This document shows, piece by piece, positions 1-13,683 of a stretch of DNA of 64,000 nucleotides. A program made the translations under genes and the position numbers. Numbering within the stretch: position 1 is the first letter of the stretch; the number at the start of each line of letters is the position of its first letter. The notes under the pieces were generated by a model. That model saw nothing but the letters and a program-made list of their open reading frames with translations, was not told where the DNA came from and did not search any database. This DNA is from Zeugodacus cucurbitae. Taxonomy: Eukaryota > Arthropoda > Insecta > Diptera > Tephritidae. The stretch lies in contig NC_071669.1 in NCBI RefSeq assembly GCF_028554725.1, forward strand, positions 13,583,001-13,647,000, given 5' to 3'.

Positions 1-2388
1 AAAAAATGAAATCTAAACACAAATTGTTGGCAATAAAAGACGCGTACAGCAACAACAATAAACAAAATGCAAAGAGCGAACTAGTGACGACCAGCATAGA
101 TGCCGAAGTGATGCCGACTGTGTCAAACCGCCACTTGCAATCAAATCCGAAAAATCATTCAAGCTACCACTTCGACAGCCAGCTGCCCGTTTGTCAAGTT
201 TTTGTTGGAGCTCTTACAGTCAGCCAAAAAGGTAAGCAAGAAACAGCTGTGTTGACGAACGATGCAAAGCAATGAAAGAGCGGCTGTAACAGGTGAATGC
301 AATAAAGTGAGAGATAAGTGAAGTTTAGTTGACGGAAGTGAGCGGTGGAAAGTGGGAAAATGGTGCGCAGAGCTGTTGTGACTGTCAGCAAAAGAACCAA
401 TGGCTATCATTGCTTGTTTGCTGCGTATTTACGCTACATTGCTGCTGAAGCATTTTAGTCTTCACTTGTTGTCTATTGTGCGTTTATTTCTTCAGTATTC
501 AGTTAGTGTTGTTGCAGAAAATAACAAACTGCTTGTTTACTTTTGTTGTTGTTTGTGCGGCAAGCTAGATAAATAAACTGCTAACTAAAATATTTTTTTA
601 ACAAATAGTGAACGATTAAATTCTTTTAAAATAGAGTTCCCGAGTATTAAAATACGTTTCCATAGGTATTTAAGTAACTTTAGACTGATAGACGGCTACA
701 TAAATAGATCGTCTACACAAATTTATAAGATTGTATTTGTTCCTAAATCAAAGCGATTTTGATTGTGCCCAAATTGGTAGACCGGTCCATTCGAAAGTTG
801 GCAAAAATTCGAAGTGAAGTCCATTTACACTTGGTCTTTCCAATCGAGATCTCATCATTCCTTGTCATACCATGACTTATTCTGCGAAGAATAATACGCT
901 GGGTTTCGATTCGGTAGCTTATCGGGTATATCGATGCGTAAATTTTTCGGTTTATCTCTCTCTCTTCCGAACCCATCAATAACCGCTTAAAATATCCGGA
1001 CCTAAACTTCGAATCGCACTTTCTCGCGCTATACCTTCTATCACCTAATAGAAAAAGTTCTAACTATTGTAAACTAATAACATCGATATAATCGCCATTT
1101 GCTAGAAATTGGATCTTATTTATATACGATTGTCAGAGAGTTGTTGAGATCTACTACTATTTTACCGTCAACAAATTAAAATTAAAACGAATAGTATTGA
1201 ATTGCATCTTAAATAGAAATAAATAGATTGTACTAAATCTTTTGGAGAATTCCAATAGATCATTCAATATATACAAATATAATATAGATACGGTAAACTA
1301 AAGCTTAAAAATAAAATATTTTAAAGATATTTTGAATAATTTTAATACCTGGTTAACCGAGTTTAAGAAGTTCCCTTACAATAAGATCTTGAGATAAATT
1401 AGATCCATTTAAGATCAGGATCAAAACCCTTTCAAAAAGCAAAGACGAAAGCCTCTTCCGACTAAATTGATCCACTTGACAATTATTCATACTAAGTACA
1501 TAAATAGCTTAAACTCGTTTAACTTCTAACATCATTTTCTTTAATGCAAGCTTACATTTAAAATATTCTACATAATTTTTGCTAAACGATTTTTATTGTT
1601 GCTTCTCTATTGAGCTTTTCACTATCCAACTTTGCTGCTTATGTTTTTATTTCTCTCTTTTATTCCGCACGCTTGCATTCACGTTATGAAAATTCGTTGC
1701 AAATTGTCCCCGGGGTCAGCTGTCGAATTTGGTATACGAAGTTTGTTTATATAATTTTTTTGCATTCCTTATGGAGCAGCAAGCAACTTTATTTATTTTT
1801 GGCATTTTTCTGCTTGATTTGAATATGATTTCTCCCATTTTCTCCAAATGATACATAGTTATAGTGTTAAAATAAACTAAAAGTTGGAGGAGTTTAAGTT
1901 TAGTTTATTTTAATAAGGAAAATAGTTGCTCAATTTTATAAAGGTTTAAGTTGAGTTAAAGAATTTATAATTTGTAAAATATAAGAGTAGTTATAAAAAC
2001 TTAATTTATTTTTAGATAATTGTACAATGAAAAGGGTTGCCACTTAGTTTCAATTATGTATGTGTATAAGAAGTATTTAAATAATTAAATTAACAATAAC
2101 TTAAGATAATTCAAATTAACAATCTTGGTTAGGGTTGCCATCATTTAAATTTTATTTTTTCGTTTTTAGAAAAATATATCTATAAAAATTTTTCTCCTAT
2201 ATATTTAATTTACTTTATATTTTTTAAAAAAATATTTAAAAACCTTGCCACATGTTATTAATAAGTTAATAAGTGATAAAAAATAAATTTAATAATATTC
2301 AAAAATTAAATTACGTTTTGTTAAAAATCTCTAGTGTTTAAAGTTGCTTCGGCTTACCATATATAAACTTTTATTTAATATAATATTT
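1..2388. other. AT-rich non-coding DNA with a few leader-like signals
   Basis: No open frame resembles a known protein. Two transcription-related signals are visible but unproven: a donor-like AG|GTAAGC at 231-237 and an arthropod initiator-like TCAGTT at 499-504. From about 2035 the GTTGCCA motif recurs (2035, 2132, and a weaker form at 2246). Confidence 0.5.
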
Positions 2389-2540
2389 TTTCGATAGCTG
2401 GCAATTCTATTTCAAATACAGTTTAAATGGAATTTTTTAAAAAACTTTTTGAAAACATCTTTGAGTTCAAAATGTGAGAAGTTCAGATACAAGTTTGTAA
2501 AAGAAATAAAGACAACGAAAGCTCCTATGAACAGAAAGCT
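2389..2540. repeat. Dispersed repeat copy 1 (paralogue at 4443-4605)
   Basis: Shares ordered blocks with 4443-4605: TGGCAATTCTATTTCAAATA, then TGAGTT.AAAATGTGA, then AAGTTTGTAAAAGAAATA, and finally AACAGAAAGCT against GAGCAGAAAGCT. This copy is interrupted at its 3' end by the inverted-repeat element that follows. Confidence 0.65.
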
Positions 2541-3295
2541 TTTAAGGCAGTAGTCTGCTTTAGAAGTCGAAAAAAACGTTTTTTTTTTTAATTTCTTTTT
2601 GAAAGGGAAGGAAATGATTGCGGTAAACGGAATTTTAAGACGATAGTATACTATATTTAAGGCTTAAAAAACAATATTTATTATTAAAAAATATTGAATT
2701 TTTTTCAAATTTGTTAGTATTTTTCTGGAGCGCCTGGAGTCTGCACTTGTAAATCGGTGCCGGTGATGGAGGTCGTGCGATGCATCTCGAACCAAATTTT
2801 TTTTGAATTTTTATAAGTTTCTTTTCTTTATGAACTAAACAAATACCGAAGAAGTTTGAAAATTCCAAATTTAAGTTTAAAAAACTTTCACTTTTCACTT
2901 TCGCTTCACTTTTTTAAGAAAAAAAATTTACTTTAAGTTGCAAAACAAGTAGTATAATCCAACTTTTTTAGTTCAAATAGAAGATAATTTAATACTGAAG
3001 CTAGATCACTTTGGTTTTTTTCGATCGGACATATATTCTTTTTGCTATCGCCGGCACCGTTTTCTAACACTTGTGAAAATGAAAACTCGAGAAAACGCAC
3101 TTTAAAGGTCTGCCTGAGCATTCGCACCTGCTCGACGCTCGGCCACTGAAACTGCTCTAGCTTCGAAAATATGTCGAATTGGCCTCTGGAATTTTAAAGA
3201 CATATTCTTGGATAGTTTTGGGAGAGATTTAAAACAAAACAAAAAAATCGATAATTTGAAGCCTGTAAAGCAGACTACTGCCTTAAAGAGCTTTC
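2534..3295. mobile_element. Non-autonomous DNA transposon with terminal inverted repeats
   Basis: A 21-bp perfect inverted pair lies at 2542-2562 and 3266-3286 (core GGCAGTAGTCTGCTTTA). It extends outward through GAAAGCT with a one-base gap, giving arms of about 29 bp and an element of about 760 bp. Inside there is no transposase-like frame. If the ends are set at GGCAG..CTGCC, both sides are flanked by TTAA, which would suggest a piggyBac-like target duplication. The outer GAAAGCT match argues for different ends, so the superfamily is open. Confidence 0.7.
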
Positions 3296-4442
3296 ATTTG
3301 TGGTTAGGTAATGTTATGCTATCTGCGTAAAAAAATAAAAATTAACCCTTGAAAGTATTGAATCAAGTTTTTCATAACAATGTTGCCATATCATTATGAA
3401 TAATATTTGTTTAAAAATAAAACAAAATTTCCAATTTAGTCTTCGTACAAAACACATGTACTAAATATATTTATACATTTTAAAGACGTTGTCAGCTAAC
3501 TGTAAATGCATTTTTTAATGTGTCCTAACATTAAATCAATATTTAATTTGTCTAAGTATCAAATTTGTTTATATATAGAAATTTTACGACAAAAAGTACA
3601 GAGAATATTTATAATTTTACTGTTTGCCATTGCTAATTAAGTAAATTGAAATCTCTTCGCAAGTTTTTTTTGCACACAATTTAGAGCAATTAAAGCCCAC
3701 AAGTATTACCGGTTGTTTGTGTGATATTCGGTTGCTTTTTTGGTTTTAACTTCGCCTGTTGACAGTCAAACCACAGCAAATAGCAATAAACTTACACTCA
3801 GGTGGCTGCTGTCAAATTAAAGTAAATAGCGCGAGGAATTAAAGTGAGGAAAAAAATACATAAAATCTGTAAAAAAAATAATAAAATAAAACACATATTT
3901 AAAAAGATTAAAATATGTGCAAACGAAAAAAATAGCAATAATAAAAGTTAAAATTGAAAATCATAGTTTTGTGGAGAAAAATGTGTGCAAATTGCTGAGT
4001 GCAAAAATTTAAATCGTAAACACAGCAATTACTACACAATCTGACTAAAAATTAATCAACAATAAAAAATACTCATAAAAGAGTAATAACAGCGGCCATA
4101 CAAATAGAGGCAAACTAATAAATGCGAATAAATGTCTAGAAAAAATATAGACCAGTGCTCATATACTCACATTCAATAACAATCAAATGATAACCGACAA
4201 TTTAACCGACCATTAGCCACGTGTGTGGCAGTGACATGGATGAGCAAAACAAATATAGAAAAAATGCTATCAATTAGAAGCAAAAACTATTTATTTATAA
4301 TATAAAAGTCTTTAAAAAAGAATTAATTTAAACGGTTTTAAACAAAATTATATTTTTATAAAATATAATAAAATATGTTACCAAAAAGATTGAGATTTAA
4401 AGAGGAGAGATTTGTAACACTTTACTTGAAAAGATATTTACC
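3296..4442. other. AT-rich non-coding DNA
   Basis: No gene seen. 3740-4250 is A-rich and resembles fly 5' leaders in composition, but has no supportable start or splice structure. A GTTGCCA motif lies near 3382. Confidence 0.4.
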
Positions 4443-4605
4443 ATAGATGGCAAATCTATTCCAAATAAAGCATTAACGGGATTTTCCCAAATAAAATCAG
4501 AAAAGGTCTGAGTTAAAAATGTGATGAACTTCTCACATTTATGAGATTTGCTTATAAGTTTGTAAAAGAAATATAAACAATTAAAGCTTCTGTGAGCAGA
4601 AAGCT
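4443..4605. repeat. Dispersed repeat copy 2 (paralogue at 2389-2540)
   Basis: Same ordered blocks as the copy at 2389-2540. It lacks the inverted-repeat element and reads straight through AGCTCTTAAGAGAG, so it is a candidate empty site. Confidence 0.6.
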
Positions 4606-7600
4606 GTAAAAAGCTCTTAAGAGAGTTTAAATAAGTATAAAATCTATAATTAAGTGTTAATTTCTAAGATCTGAATCTGATTCTTAATCTGATTTTTGAA
4701 TTTTCACGATATATATTCCGGCAGAAAGTGTGAAGCCCGTGGAAAATCGAACTGTCTTAGACCTTATTTTTGTTGCGTATCAAACGTTGGAACTTATTTC
4801 TTGTTTGTATGCATAAAACTTCTTTTAACGTATTGTATAGCGATAAGAAAGGAAGATATTTTTGGGTAAAAGATGAGAAGACTATACTATCACAATTTAT
4901 TGAAATTGTAAATAAGTTTTTGAGAAGTTCTACTAAAAGCTGCATTAGTACTTAAAAACTAGAAATTTCCACTAGCTTTCAATAGAATTGTAATTTTGAA
5001 TTTGTTGATAAAGAATAATATGCTTAAATAATAATATTGACTTGAGCAAACATCTAACCTTCGAAGGAAACAGAAAATTCCTTCAGAAAATACAAGCTTT
5101 TGAATTTACTTGCATTTTTTTCAGTAAAAATTTCTAAATAAGTACCTACAAAGGCAGGTGCATGATTTGTTTCGCTAACAAAACCCATCTAAAAATATTC
5201 TTTTTTACCTTAACAATAGCTGCTTGGCATCTTTGCGGCGCTAAAGCGCTAAGTTGCTCTCAATATAAGGGCCGTTCATCGCATCGGCATATGCTCATAT
5301 TATAGGTATCTAATACATATGTATGTGATCACGTGTGTGTTTATGTACTTTATAATACTATAAGTAGATGCGTCTTAGGCTTTTCTTTATTACTTACTTT
5401 GCTTGCTGTCAATCTGTGCTTTGTTGTCTGCTTCGTTTGTATTTTTCATCAGCTTGCACTTGCTTACTTGATTGATAGGCGGGTATGAGTGTTGTTTTTT
5501 TATTTATTTTACAGCTTAACCTATTGCACAGTGTTTCTCAACACGGGGGCGTATGAGTAACATGTGTAGTAACAAGTACAAGATACAAGGTACATATGCC
5601 TATATAATATATTGAAAAATTATACATACATACATATGTATATGAAAATATAAATATGTGGAATATTTGCATATAGATACCGGAATGTTTACTCACACAT
5701 GTACTCAAGCAGTTTGATTTAATTTTAGATTTTTTATTGGTTTTCTTATAAGCCTCTTTTGTGTTTTTTACTTTTTCTTTATTTTTATTTTCTTCATTGT
5801 GTGTACTTTAATGTCCCTACTTAGTTCAATCTTCTTTTTTCATTTATTCTCACACCGATTTTATAGCTTATTCTAATCTTTTTGTGGGAGATGTAGAACA
5901 ATTCTTTGCAATACGACTATCAACATAAAAAGAGTTGATAAGAAAAAAATATTTTTTTTTTTGCTATGGTTGCCAACTTAAGTCTGAAAATGTCATATAA
6001 AATGCGTTGCCATCAGATTGCAAATTTTCATTCAATTGATTTCATAAAAAATCGGTATGGGATTTAAATTTAAGAGTTTTAAGAAAATGTAAGCATTTTG
6101 GTCGGAGTTATTTTGGACTAGTGTTTAAATTGTAAAAAAAAATATAACAAAATACATTCAACATTATAATATTGGCCGCAAAATAAATGTATTTGAGAAA
6201 TAGTTGGTGATGAAAACAAATTGTTTTTTTTTTTATTCTGCTTTGTGTTACTTTTTGAATTAATTCTTTTTAAATTATTCAAATATTTAAATTTTATCAT
6301 AATTTAATTTCATATTCTTTTATTTATTTTTTAATCTTTACTAAATTATTTTTTAATTAAAAAATATGTTTATTTTTATTTTCAATGCCACCGATCTTAT
6401 CTTATCTTATACCTACTACATGCTAGTTTCCAAAATTACTTAAAAGTCTCCACATATGCGTATGTACTTGCCATTGAAATGTCTTGCATATTTTCTAATA
6501 CGCGTATACTGTATTACAAGTAAACATTTTTCTATTAAACTAAACGTTCTTGGTGCTAACTTTTATGGCCAGCCAGTGAACTGGTCATTTGGTATATAAA
6601 AGTGTTTGCACGCACATTCTTACTTATATACAATTTATATAGGATTTCTGCAGCTCATTTCAATTCATTACAGCATTTTTATTGTTTATGCTTTTACGGA
6701 GCTTCGCTTCCAAACAACTACGAGTTTTGAGTACTATCGCCATCCACCTTTTTGGTTCACTCTTCATATCAAATGCTCGTGTATCTCATTTAGAGACAAG
6801 CATTTAACTCAGTATGTGATATCATTAACAATCTATTAATCAACTGATTTTATAAATGAGTTTCCACACAGCAAAAACTGGTATTTGATTTCAATTTACA
6901 TACAAACATTCAGAAAAGTACTTTAGTTGTTAAGTAGAATATAAATATAGTTTGCGCTTGTGGGCACTCATTATAAAATTATAACTTTGTACTTTGCACT
7001 TTGTAAATATGGTTTGGTCTGCTAACTGTGGTCTTAAGCACCCATCATTTAAACAGAAATTTATTTATATACAACAATTAATGTTCGCTTAATGATTGAT
7101 AATTTGCAGAACAAGTTTATTTTTGTTTTGTTTATACTCGGTTGTTTCCTGTTCGTCTGTCAAGCTCTTGTGATCAGCTGTTCGCCATTTGCTTATAGTT
7201 GATTTCAATACATTAAGTTATGAATGTCCAACATAATTAATAATATTGAGTTAATGGGTCTGTTGATGACGCCGCAATTAAGTGTGCTTTAAAACGTATT
7301 TACCTAGTTGAAAGCGATAGAGTGGAATTTAATATAGGAAGTGTTGGTATAATTATTTTAAGCTGTCGCCCATGGCTAGATTTTTGATTAAAATTTGTTT
7401 TATGCTAGTAATGTTGTCGGTTTCATATTTAATGAGGAAGGCGATTACATAAACTGATTTAAACTGATAAAACTGACAAATTAAACTCAACTCTACCAGA
7501 AACCACTCTGAGAACACTTCATAAACACTTTGACTTAAAATCGAGTCCATAGCGTAGAATACAGTAAATGTAATAACTAATTTCGAAGGAAATATTATCT

Positions 7601-8299
7601 GTTAGAATATGGATTGTATTTGGATCGTAGACTGTTATACAACGTAAAAATTAAGCTGAAGACAAATAGATAGTTAGCTAGTTAATTCAATTGTTTTTCT
7701 AATATTAGGTTATTTATATATTATTTTTCATTGTTATTTCGTTCGCTTTGCTGTTAAATTTAACAATTCTCAAACTGTTTATAAACACATTTAGTCGATT
7801 TCAAACATTTCTTAATTATCTCGCTCTCTTGATTGCTAGGCTCTGGATTTACTGTATATATATTCTCGCTCTTTTCAACAACCACTCTCTTTATTTTTTA
7901 TCGTATGTTCTCCTCTCATTTCTACTATTGGCATTTCTATTGGCTCTATTGTAACTCAGTTGTCTACTTTTTAGAGAAAATCGTATTGAATAATCGTATA
8001 ATCGAAATATAAAAGTCCTATATTATTCACTGTCAGAGCTCTTAGAGACTCGTCTTCTAAGAAATACTAGCCTAAATACTCAATAGTTGTTAAAAATGGA
8101 ATAAATATATCCGGAAATCATAGATTAAAATCTTTCTTGTTTTATCTGAGTTTCTAGAAAATACTTTTAATAAAACGATATTTTAAATTTCCAAAATTTG
8201 CGAATCTAGAGAATTTTTATATTGCGATATTTTATTAATTCTATAATTTATATGAGTCTATAAATTTTGATTTCTGAAGCCTTGAGTTTATATAGTTTA
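4606..8299. other. Non-coding AT-rich DNA
   Basis: No gene supported. Contains isolated GTTGCCA motifs near 5968 and 6007, and short TA/GTAT simple repeats around 5620-5680. The open frames here are short and of low complexity. Confidence 0.4.
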
Positions 8300-8811
8300 T
8301 TAACCCTCTCATGCCCGAATTAAAATGGGCGGAGCTAGCATTTTTTTAGGACAGATATATATTAGTCTTAACTCAAATATGAAGTGATACAAATTTCAAA
8401 GTCCTATGTATCCTGGTTCATTAGTTACAGGATGTTGCTTATAGGCACAAATTAAATTATTATAAATAAACTAAACACTTTTCTCATGAAATTTTTTTAA
8501 AATAACTTTCTTATCTTTACTTATTTATATAGTTCACTTTATTTTTAAATAAAACAGTTATTTTTATGTTTTTGAACACTTTTTGTATAACCACTTTTCT
8601 ATAACTTTTTTCGCGAAACGATTTTTTCCAATTTCACTCTGTTGAGAACGCCTACTGACTGAACACGTGCACAGCTCATATCAGAAAAAGTAACTGTAAG
8701 CGTTTACAACACATAGTCTACATAATTTAAAAAAACCGCTGGTTAAAAATATTTAAATAACGCGAATTAGAAGCCGGTAACATTGTACTCCTATAGGAAT
8801 GAAAGGGTTAA
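8300..8811. mobile_element. piggyBac-like MITE with TTAA target duplication
   Basis: TTAA (8300-8303) is followed by CCCTCTCATGCC. At the far end GGAATGAAAGGG is followed by TTAA (8808-8811). The 12-bp arms match at 10 positions. TTAA duplication with termini starting CCC is diagnostic of the piggyBac superfamily. The 504-bp interior has no transposase frame, so it is a non-autonomous copy. Confidence 0.8.
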
Positions 8812-11800
8812 ATAGTACTCTTTATTATTCAATTTTTAGTTTTGCAGATTACAAATTCCGTATTCATTAAATATTGATATATTTTTTTAATTTTTCATCA
8901 GCTTCAATTAAACTCATTTACATTTCCGGCATTTCCAAAAATTCCAATATTGTCAAAATTAATTTAACACAAATAAACATGTCATGCTAAATGATTTATT
9001 CATACTCCAATTGCTAATTATGATTGATATTGATTAATTATTCACACTACATATTCATGTATGCGAATATGTTATCGCTTGCGAACACACATTAGCACGC
9101 CATTAATTCAATTAAGAATTAGTTTAGAATTAATTAAAATCGCCATAAAAGGGGATTTTGTTGAACTTGAACTAGAAAATTGTGTGTTAATTAATTGAAT
9201 CATCTAGACATCTTGTGTGCGAATTTAGTGCAGTGGAAATATTAATACGTACTCGTACATTCATTTGTACATGTGCCTTATGTGGAGTCGCGTGTGATCA
9301 CTGAAATGGTATTGGACCACTTGTGGGTAGATGCTACATCACAGATAGATTTGTGAGTCAGGAATTTTATATTTACTAATTGGTGGGTTGAAAATATGTA
9401 CTATATTTATATATAGTATATATGTATGTATAAATGATACAAGATTATAAACCGGTTTATGCACCATATACCTCTGTCTATAGTTTCTTATTTGAAGATT
9501 TGAAAAGAAGAGAATTTTATTTTGGTCTTAAAATATAATGAATATGAATAACAATAGAAGAGGTCAAAAGATCGAAAGAACAATCGAGACTTGGGATATT
9601 CTTATTCCCTGTTGTGTAGAATAACTCTGTCTTTCATAGGCACTTGACTTACTTAAAATCGATATTTGAGCAGTGTTCGAAATTTTTTCGAAACACTTTT
9701 TAAACTCGATGTTTGGGATAACTTTTGGCTCTTTCAGATAATACCTCTATTTAGAATACTTCTAATAATAACTGCATTTTTCCATAGCCATGATGTTTCA
9801 CCATCATATAAATACCGATATCCTCGCCTTCTTCCACTCGATGCACTTCATTAAAGCAACCACATTTTCTTTCTGCTTCTGCTCTCCATTCTCTTCCCTT
9901 TGCATATGTGTAATGCTGAGAAACCATTAAAATGCACTTAAGCGTCTCATTGAGCGCCAGGGAATTTACGCTTCAGATTACAAGCGCGATGCAACCAGAG
10001 ATTAACTCAAAGCAGTGCAATGCGAGTGTAGAGCTGAAAGTCGGCTGAAGCGAAATGCAAGTGGAATGGATGAGCCCAAGCAGTAGAAGATCGAATCGAA
10101 ATACGTGAGTTAAATGCATTTCCACTATAGAATTGAGTCAAGCGAGCCACTGAGATTGATGGGTACGAAAGTGTTATGGATGAACATGAGCAGGGTTGCA
10201 TTGGAGTGAGTAAGAGAAGGAAGAGGCCTTAACATGAAGCATGATATCACTTCGTTTTGTTGTTGTTAATTTTTTCATACATATTTTATTTATTTTTATT
10301 TTATTTGTCTTTTATTATTATTTCTGCATTATATGTCCTTGGCTGCTCAGCAATTGCACTCGCAGTCGGTTAAGTCAAGTGTTGGCAATTTATAATAATA
10401 TTTCATATTGGAAAGTGTTAAGCGGAAAGCGTGTAACGCCGACGAAGAAAAGTGTGCACAGCGTGTGAAATGTGTAAATACTTATGGAAGTAGAGTAAAA
10501 ACATTATAAATGCAAATATGAAATAAATAAATGTGTATGAGAAATGGGTGACATGATAAATGTTGGTGCCATCTAATGTCAAGGGATAACGGTTATTTTA
10601 TTGCAGAAACACTGCATATAGCTAAGAGAGCTGAGGTGTGATGAGGGTCTAAAACGAATGGGTGCCATATATGTGGTAACAAGAAATTAAGGGAAAATAA
10701 TAAATTTTACAATGAAGTGGAAGGTTTTAAGAAAGATTTGTGTTTTATATGTCATTTGTTGATACTTTGATTACGCTGGAAAGTTTTAGTTAGGCCTTTT
10801 GGGTAAATCCCAGCATGGGATATGCCTAGTAAACAGAATTTATGCGGGACTTTGAATAATCTGCATTCAAATATTTGAAAATATGCGTAGCTTGAGCTAT
10901 TTTGCTTATCCGAATTATGCGCACTTTACCCGTAATTATCCCACTATGCTAATATACGAGAAAAGTGGTCCTAGTAGACATATTTATATTTAACTGAGGG
11001 GATTTTGGATTATACTATCCAGCATTTATCTGAATCCAGATAATCAAAAATGCAGGTAAACCAATATCTAATAGGTATATTAAACCTAAAAGTGGAAACC
11101 TTAAGTTATCCGCATTATCCGAATTTTATCAACATCAACTGATAGATGTCTGGGGATGCTCAAAAAGTATAATCCAAGCCTTCATAATTTATTGTGGATA
11201 TTTTAGGTTATCCATACTATCCAAGTCGAATACAGGTTGGCGAATTGTGCGAATGGCTATTCGGTTATCTGAATACTTCGGTATTTTCAGATATGGGAAA
11301 GGAAATAATAATGAAATTGGGATATTTTATATTATCCTCACTACCTGGATTTTATTCGGGGTATTTCGGTACTCAGTAGTAGTTGTTATTATATTATATT
11401 TATATCGAAATCAAATTAGGCACTTTGGTTCTCACGCAGGTTCTTCGCTTTAAGCGACATCTCGATTTATTGTTCATACTATGTGTTTGAATCGAACCCA
11501 AAGGAAAATCCAATCCGACATAACTACGCACTCACATCTTCTCAAATTGTTATGACCCCGAGGGTATAATGAGGTTAGCGCCACCAGCAACTGTCTTTAT
11601 GTGATGTAGATTCTCTACACAGATTGTTGAGTGTATAATGACAACAACAAATTATTGTCTGTTGCAGAAACTGGTTATTGCTCCCCTTTACTCGTCATTA
11701 TATTAACACAGCACACAAATGACCCGAGGGAGGTACATGCTGTGGATGTGCGATTGTTGTGAATTACGTTTAAACGGTACCGAGAATTACATTAACATAT

Positions 11801-13640
11801 TGCTTGTGCAGTTGAGACCATACAACAACAACGCGCTTTGTAGGTATGCAGTGATGGACAACAATGGTTATGGCTATAGTTGATTGCATACCATTTAACA
11901 CGATTAAAGATTAAATACACACAAATCCTGTAGGAATTAAAGTCGAAACGGAGAAGACTATAAACTCAATGTTATACATTAAAAGTGGATGAGAAGGGGA
12001 GATATCTGATTGTGAGTTGTAGTTCTTATTTAAGAGAAAGAGAGAATGAGCAAGGATAAATAGTGTGAGTGGGTGAGCAAGATGGACAATTAAAGAGATA
12101 GAGAGAAAAACAGATAGCGGGAGATAAATATATGTTTAAACTGTAACTGCTGAGAAGAGCTCAATAAATTATTATCAATAAATTATTTTTTTCTCACATC
12201 CTCCTTCTCCCCTTCTTTAAATTCTCCCCTAATTTATAAATTTATTTTAAATTAAATTTCCCTCATATTTTGACTTAGTCTTAGACTTAGACTTAGCTTC
12301 CTGTCTCTCAAATATTATCGTATAGAATTTATTTTATGTATGAACAAAATTTCACTTGGCTCAGCTTAAGAAATTAGTACCCAAAGTGAATAAAGAGATC
12401 GCACTACGGGCGCACTTGCTCGCGAAAAAAAAGTAGACAAGACAAAACAGTAGCCTCAAGTCTCTACCAGGCTGACAAGAGCAGCTATACAGCCAAAGGA
12501 CAACGACAATGAGAGGATAGCAACTGCATGTATTCCCTAGGGCGCAGCACAACATACGAAATATGGCCTAAGGAGCTGTGCGATGCGCAAATGCAGGCTT
12601 TGTTGATACGCCTACTCGATGGTGGTGTGTATGTGTATGTAGGTGCTGGTGCAACTGACGGACACATTTGGTCATATGAAATTTTACTCTCAAGGCGGTT
12701 ACAAATCAACGACAGCTAGCCGTTTGCCGGCAGAACTCCTTCATCTAGGCGACGGCGCCGTCGAAAAATAACGAGCGGAAATAAGCGCAAAACGATGCAT
12801 TAACGTGTGCAAGTGCGCTTTGTGGCAGACTGATATGGCAGCAACAGTGTGACATAAACTAAACAAGGAGCCCACAATAAGGATGCAGCTCGCTGACTTT
12901 AGGGAAACGCGGAAGACTTGCTGTCTTTGGTCTGCTACTGAGCGAAGTTGATGTAGCGTTGTCAACCGGCGTTAGCATTGATGATGAACAATAGACATCA
13001 AGCAGGAGGCAGCTGGCAGCAGATTTGTTGACCACCATCTGGCAATACAATTCACAACTCACTCACTCACATTGAGTAGCTGCCAACTGTTTATCTGGAA
13101 ACGCTGCACTGGGATGCCAGCCTCCTTTGCTTTAACATTTTTTTGTTGTACGCTGTGATAACTGAAATGGAATGACAACTAACATGTCGTTTTACTTATG
13201 AATAATGTGTGTCGGGTTAACATACAATAACATAAGTAGGAAATGGAGCATACTCCAAAGTACATATGTATAAATTATGCTCACTACGATTTCCTGCGCG
13301 ACAGCATGTAAGTTTCAGTGGCAGTACCAGCAATTACTCTGCGTGATATGCTGCCAGTTAGCAAAGTTCAGCGTTGCCATTCGTTTCGATGCCACTATTG
13401 ACTGCTAGAGGGTACGGCGTGCATGTTGTGACAGTTTTGTTGGCAGCAACAAACAGTTCGGTTATATGAAAGCATACTTGTACATGTAGTATCAATTATG
13501 CGTCTCTGATTATTGCTGCTGGTCATTAAGTTATAAAAATAGTGGAAAAGTATTGGGATATTGTTCGAAGAGTGCAGGAATAATTGTAATTGATATGGAA
13601 TTTTGCAATTTTCTGCTCGTTTTCATAAAAAAAATTACGA
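8812..13640. other. Non-coding DNA, no gene recognised
   Basis: AT-rich with slightly GC-richer stretches at 9.9-10.2 and 12.4-13.1 kb. The open frames present are short, unlike known proteins, and overlap on both strands. 10.9-11.3 kb has a cluster of TTATCC/TATCCG words (see findings). GA-rich simple sequence lies near 12030-12125. Confidence 0.4.
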
Positions 13641-13683
13641 AGAGTTGCCATAAGGTTTTAATCACTAAATATATAAATTAAAC

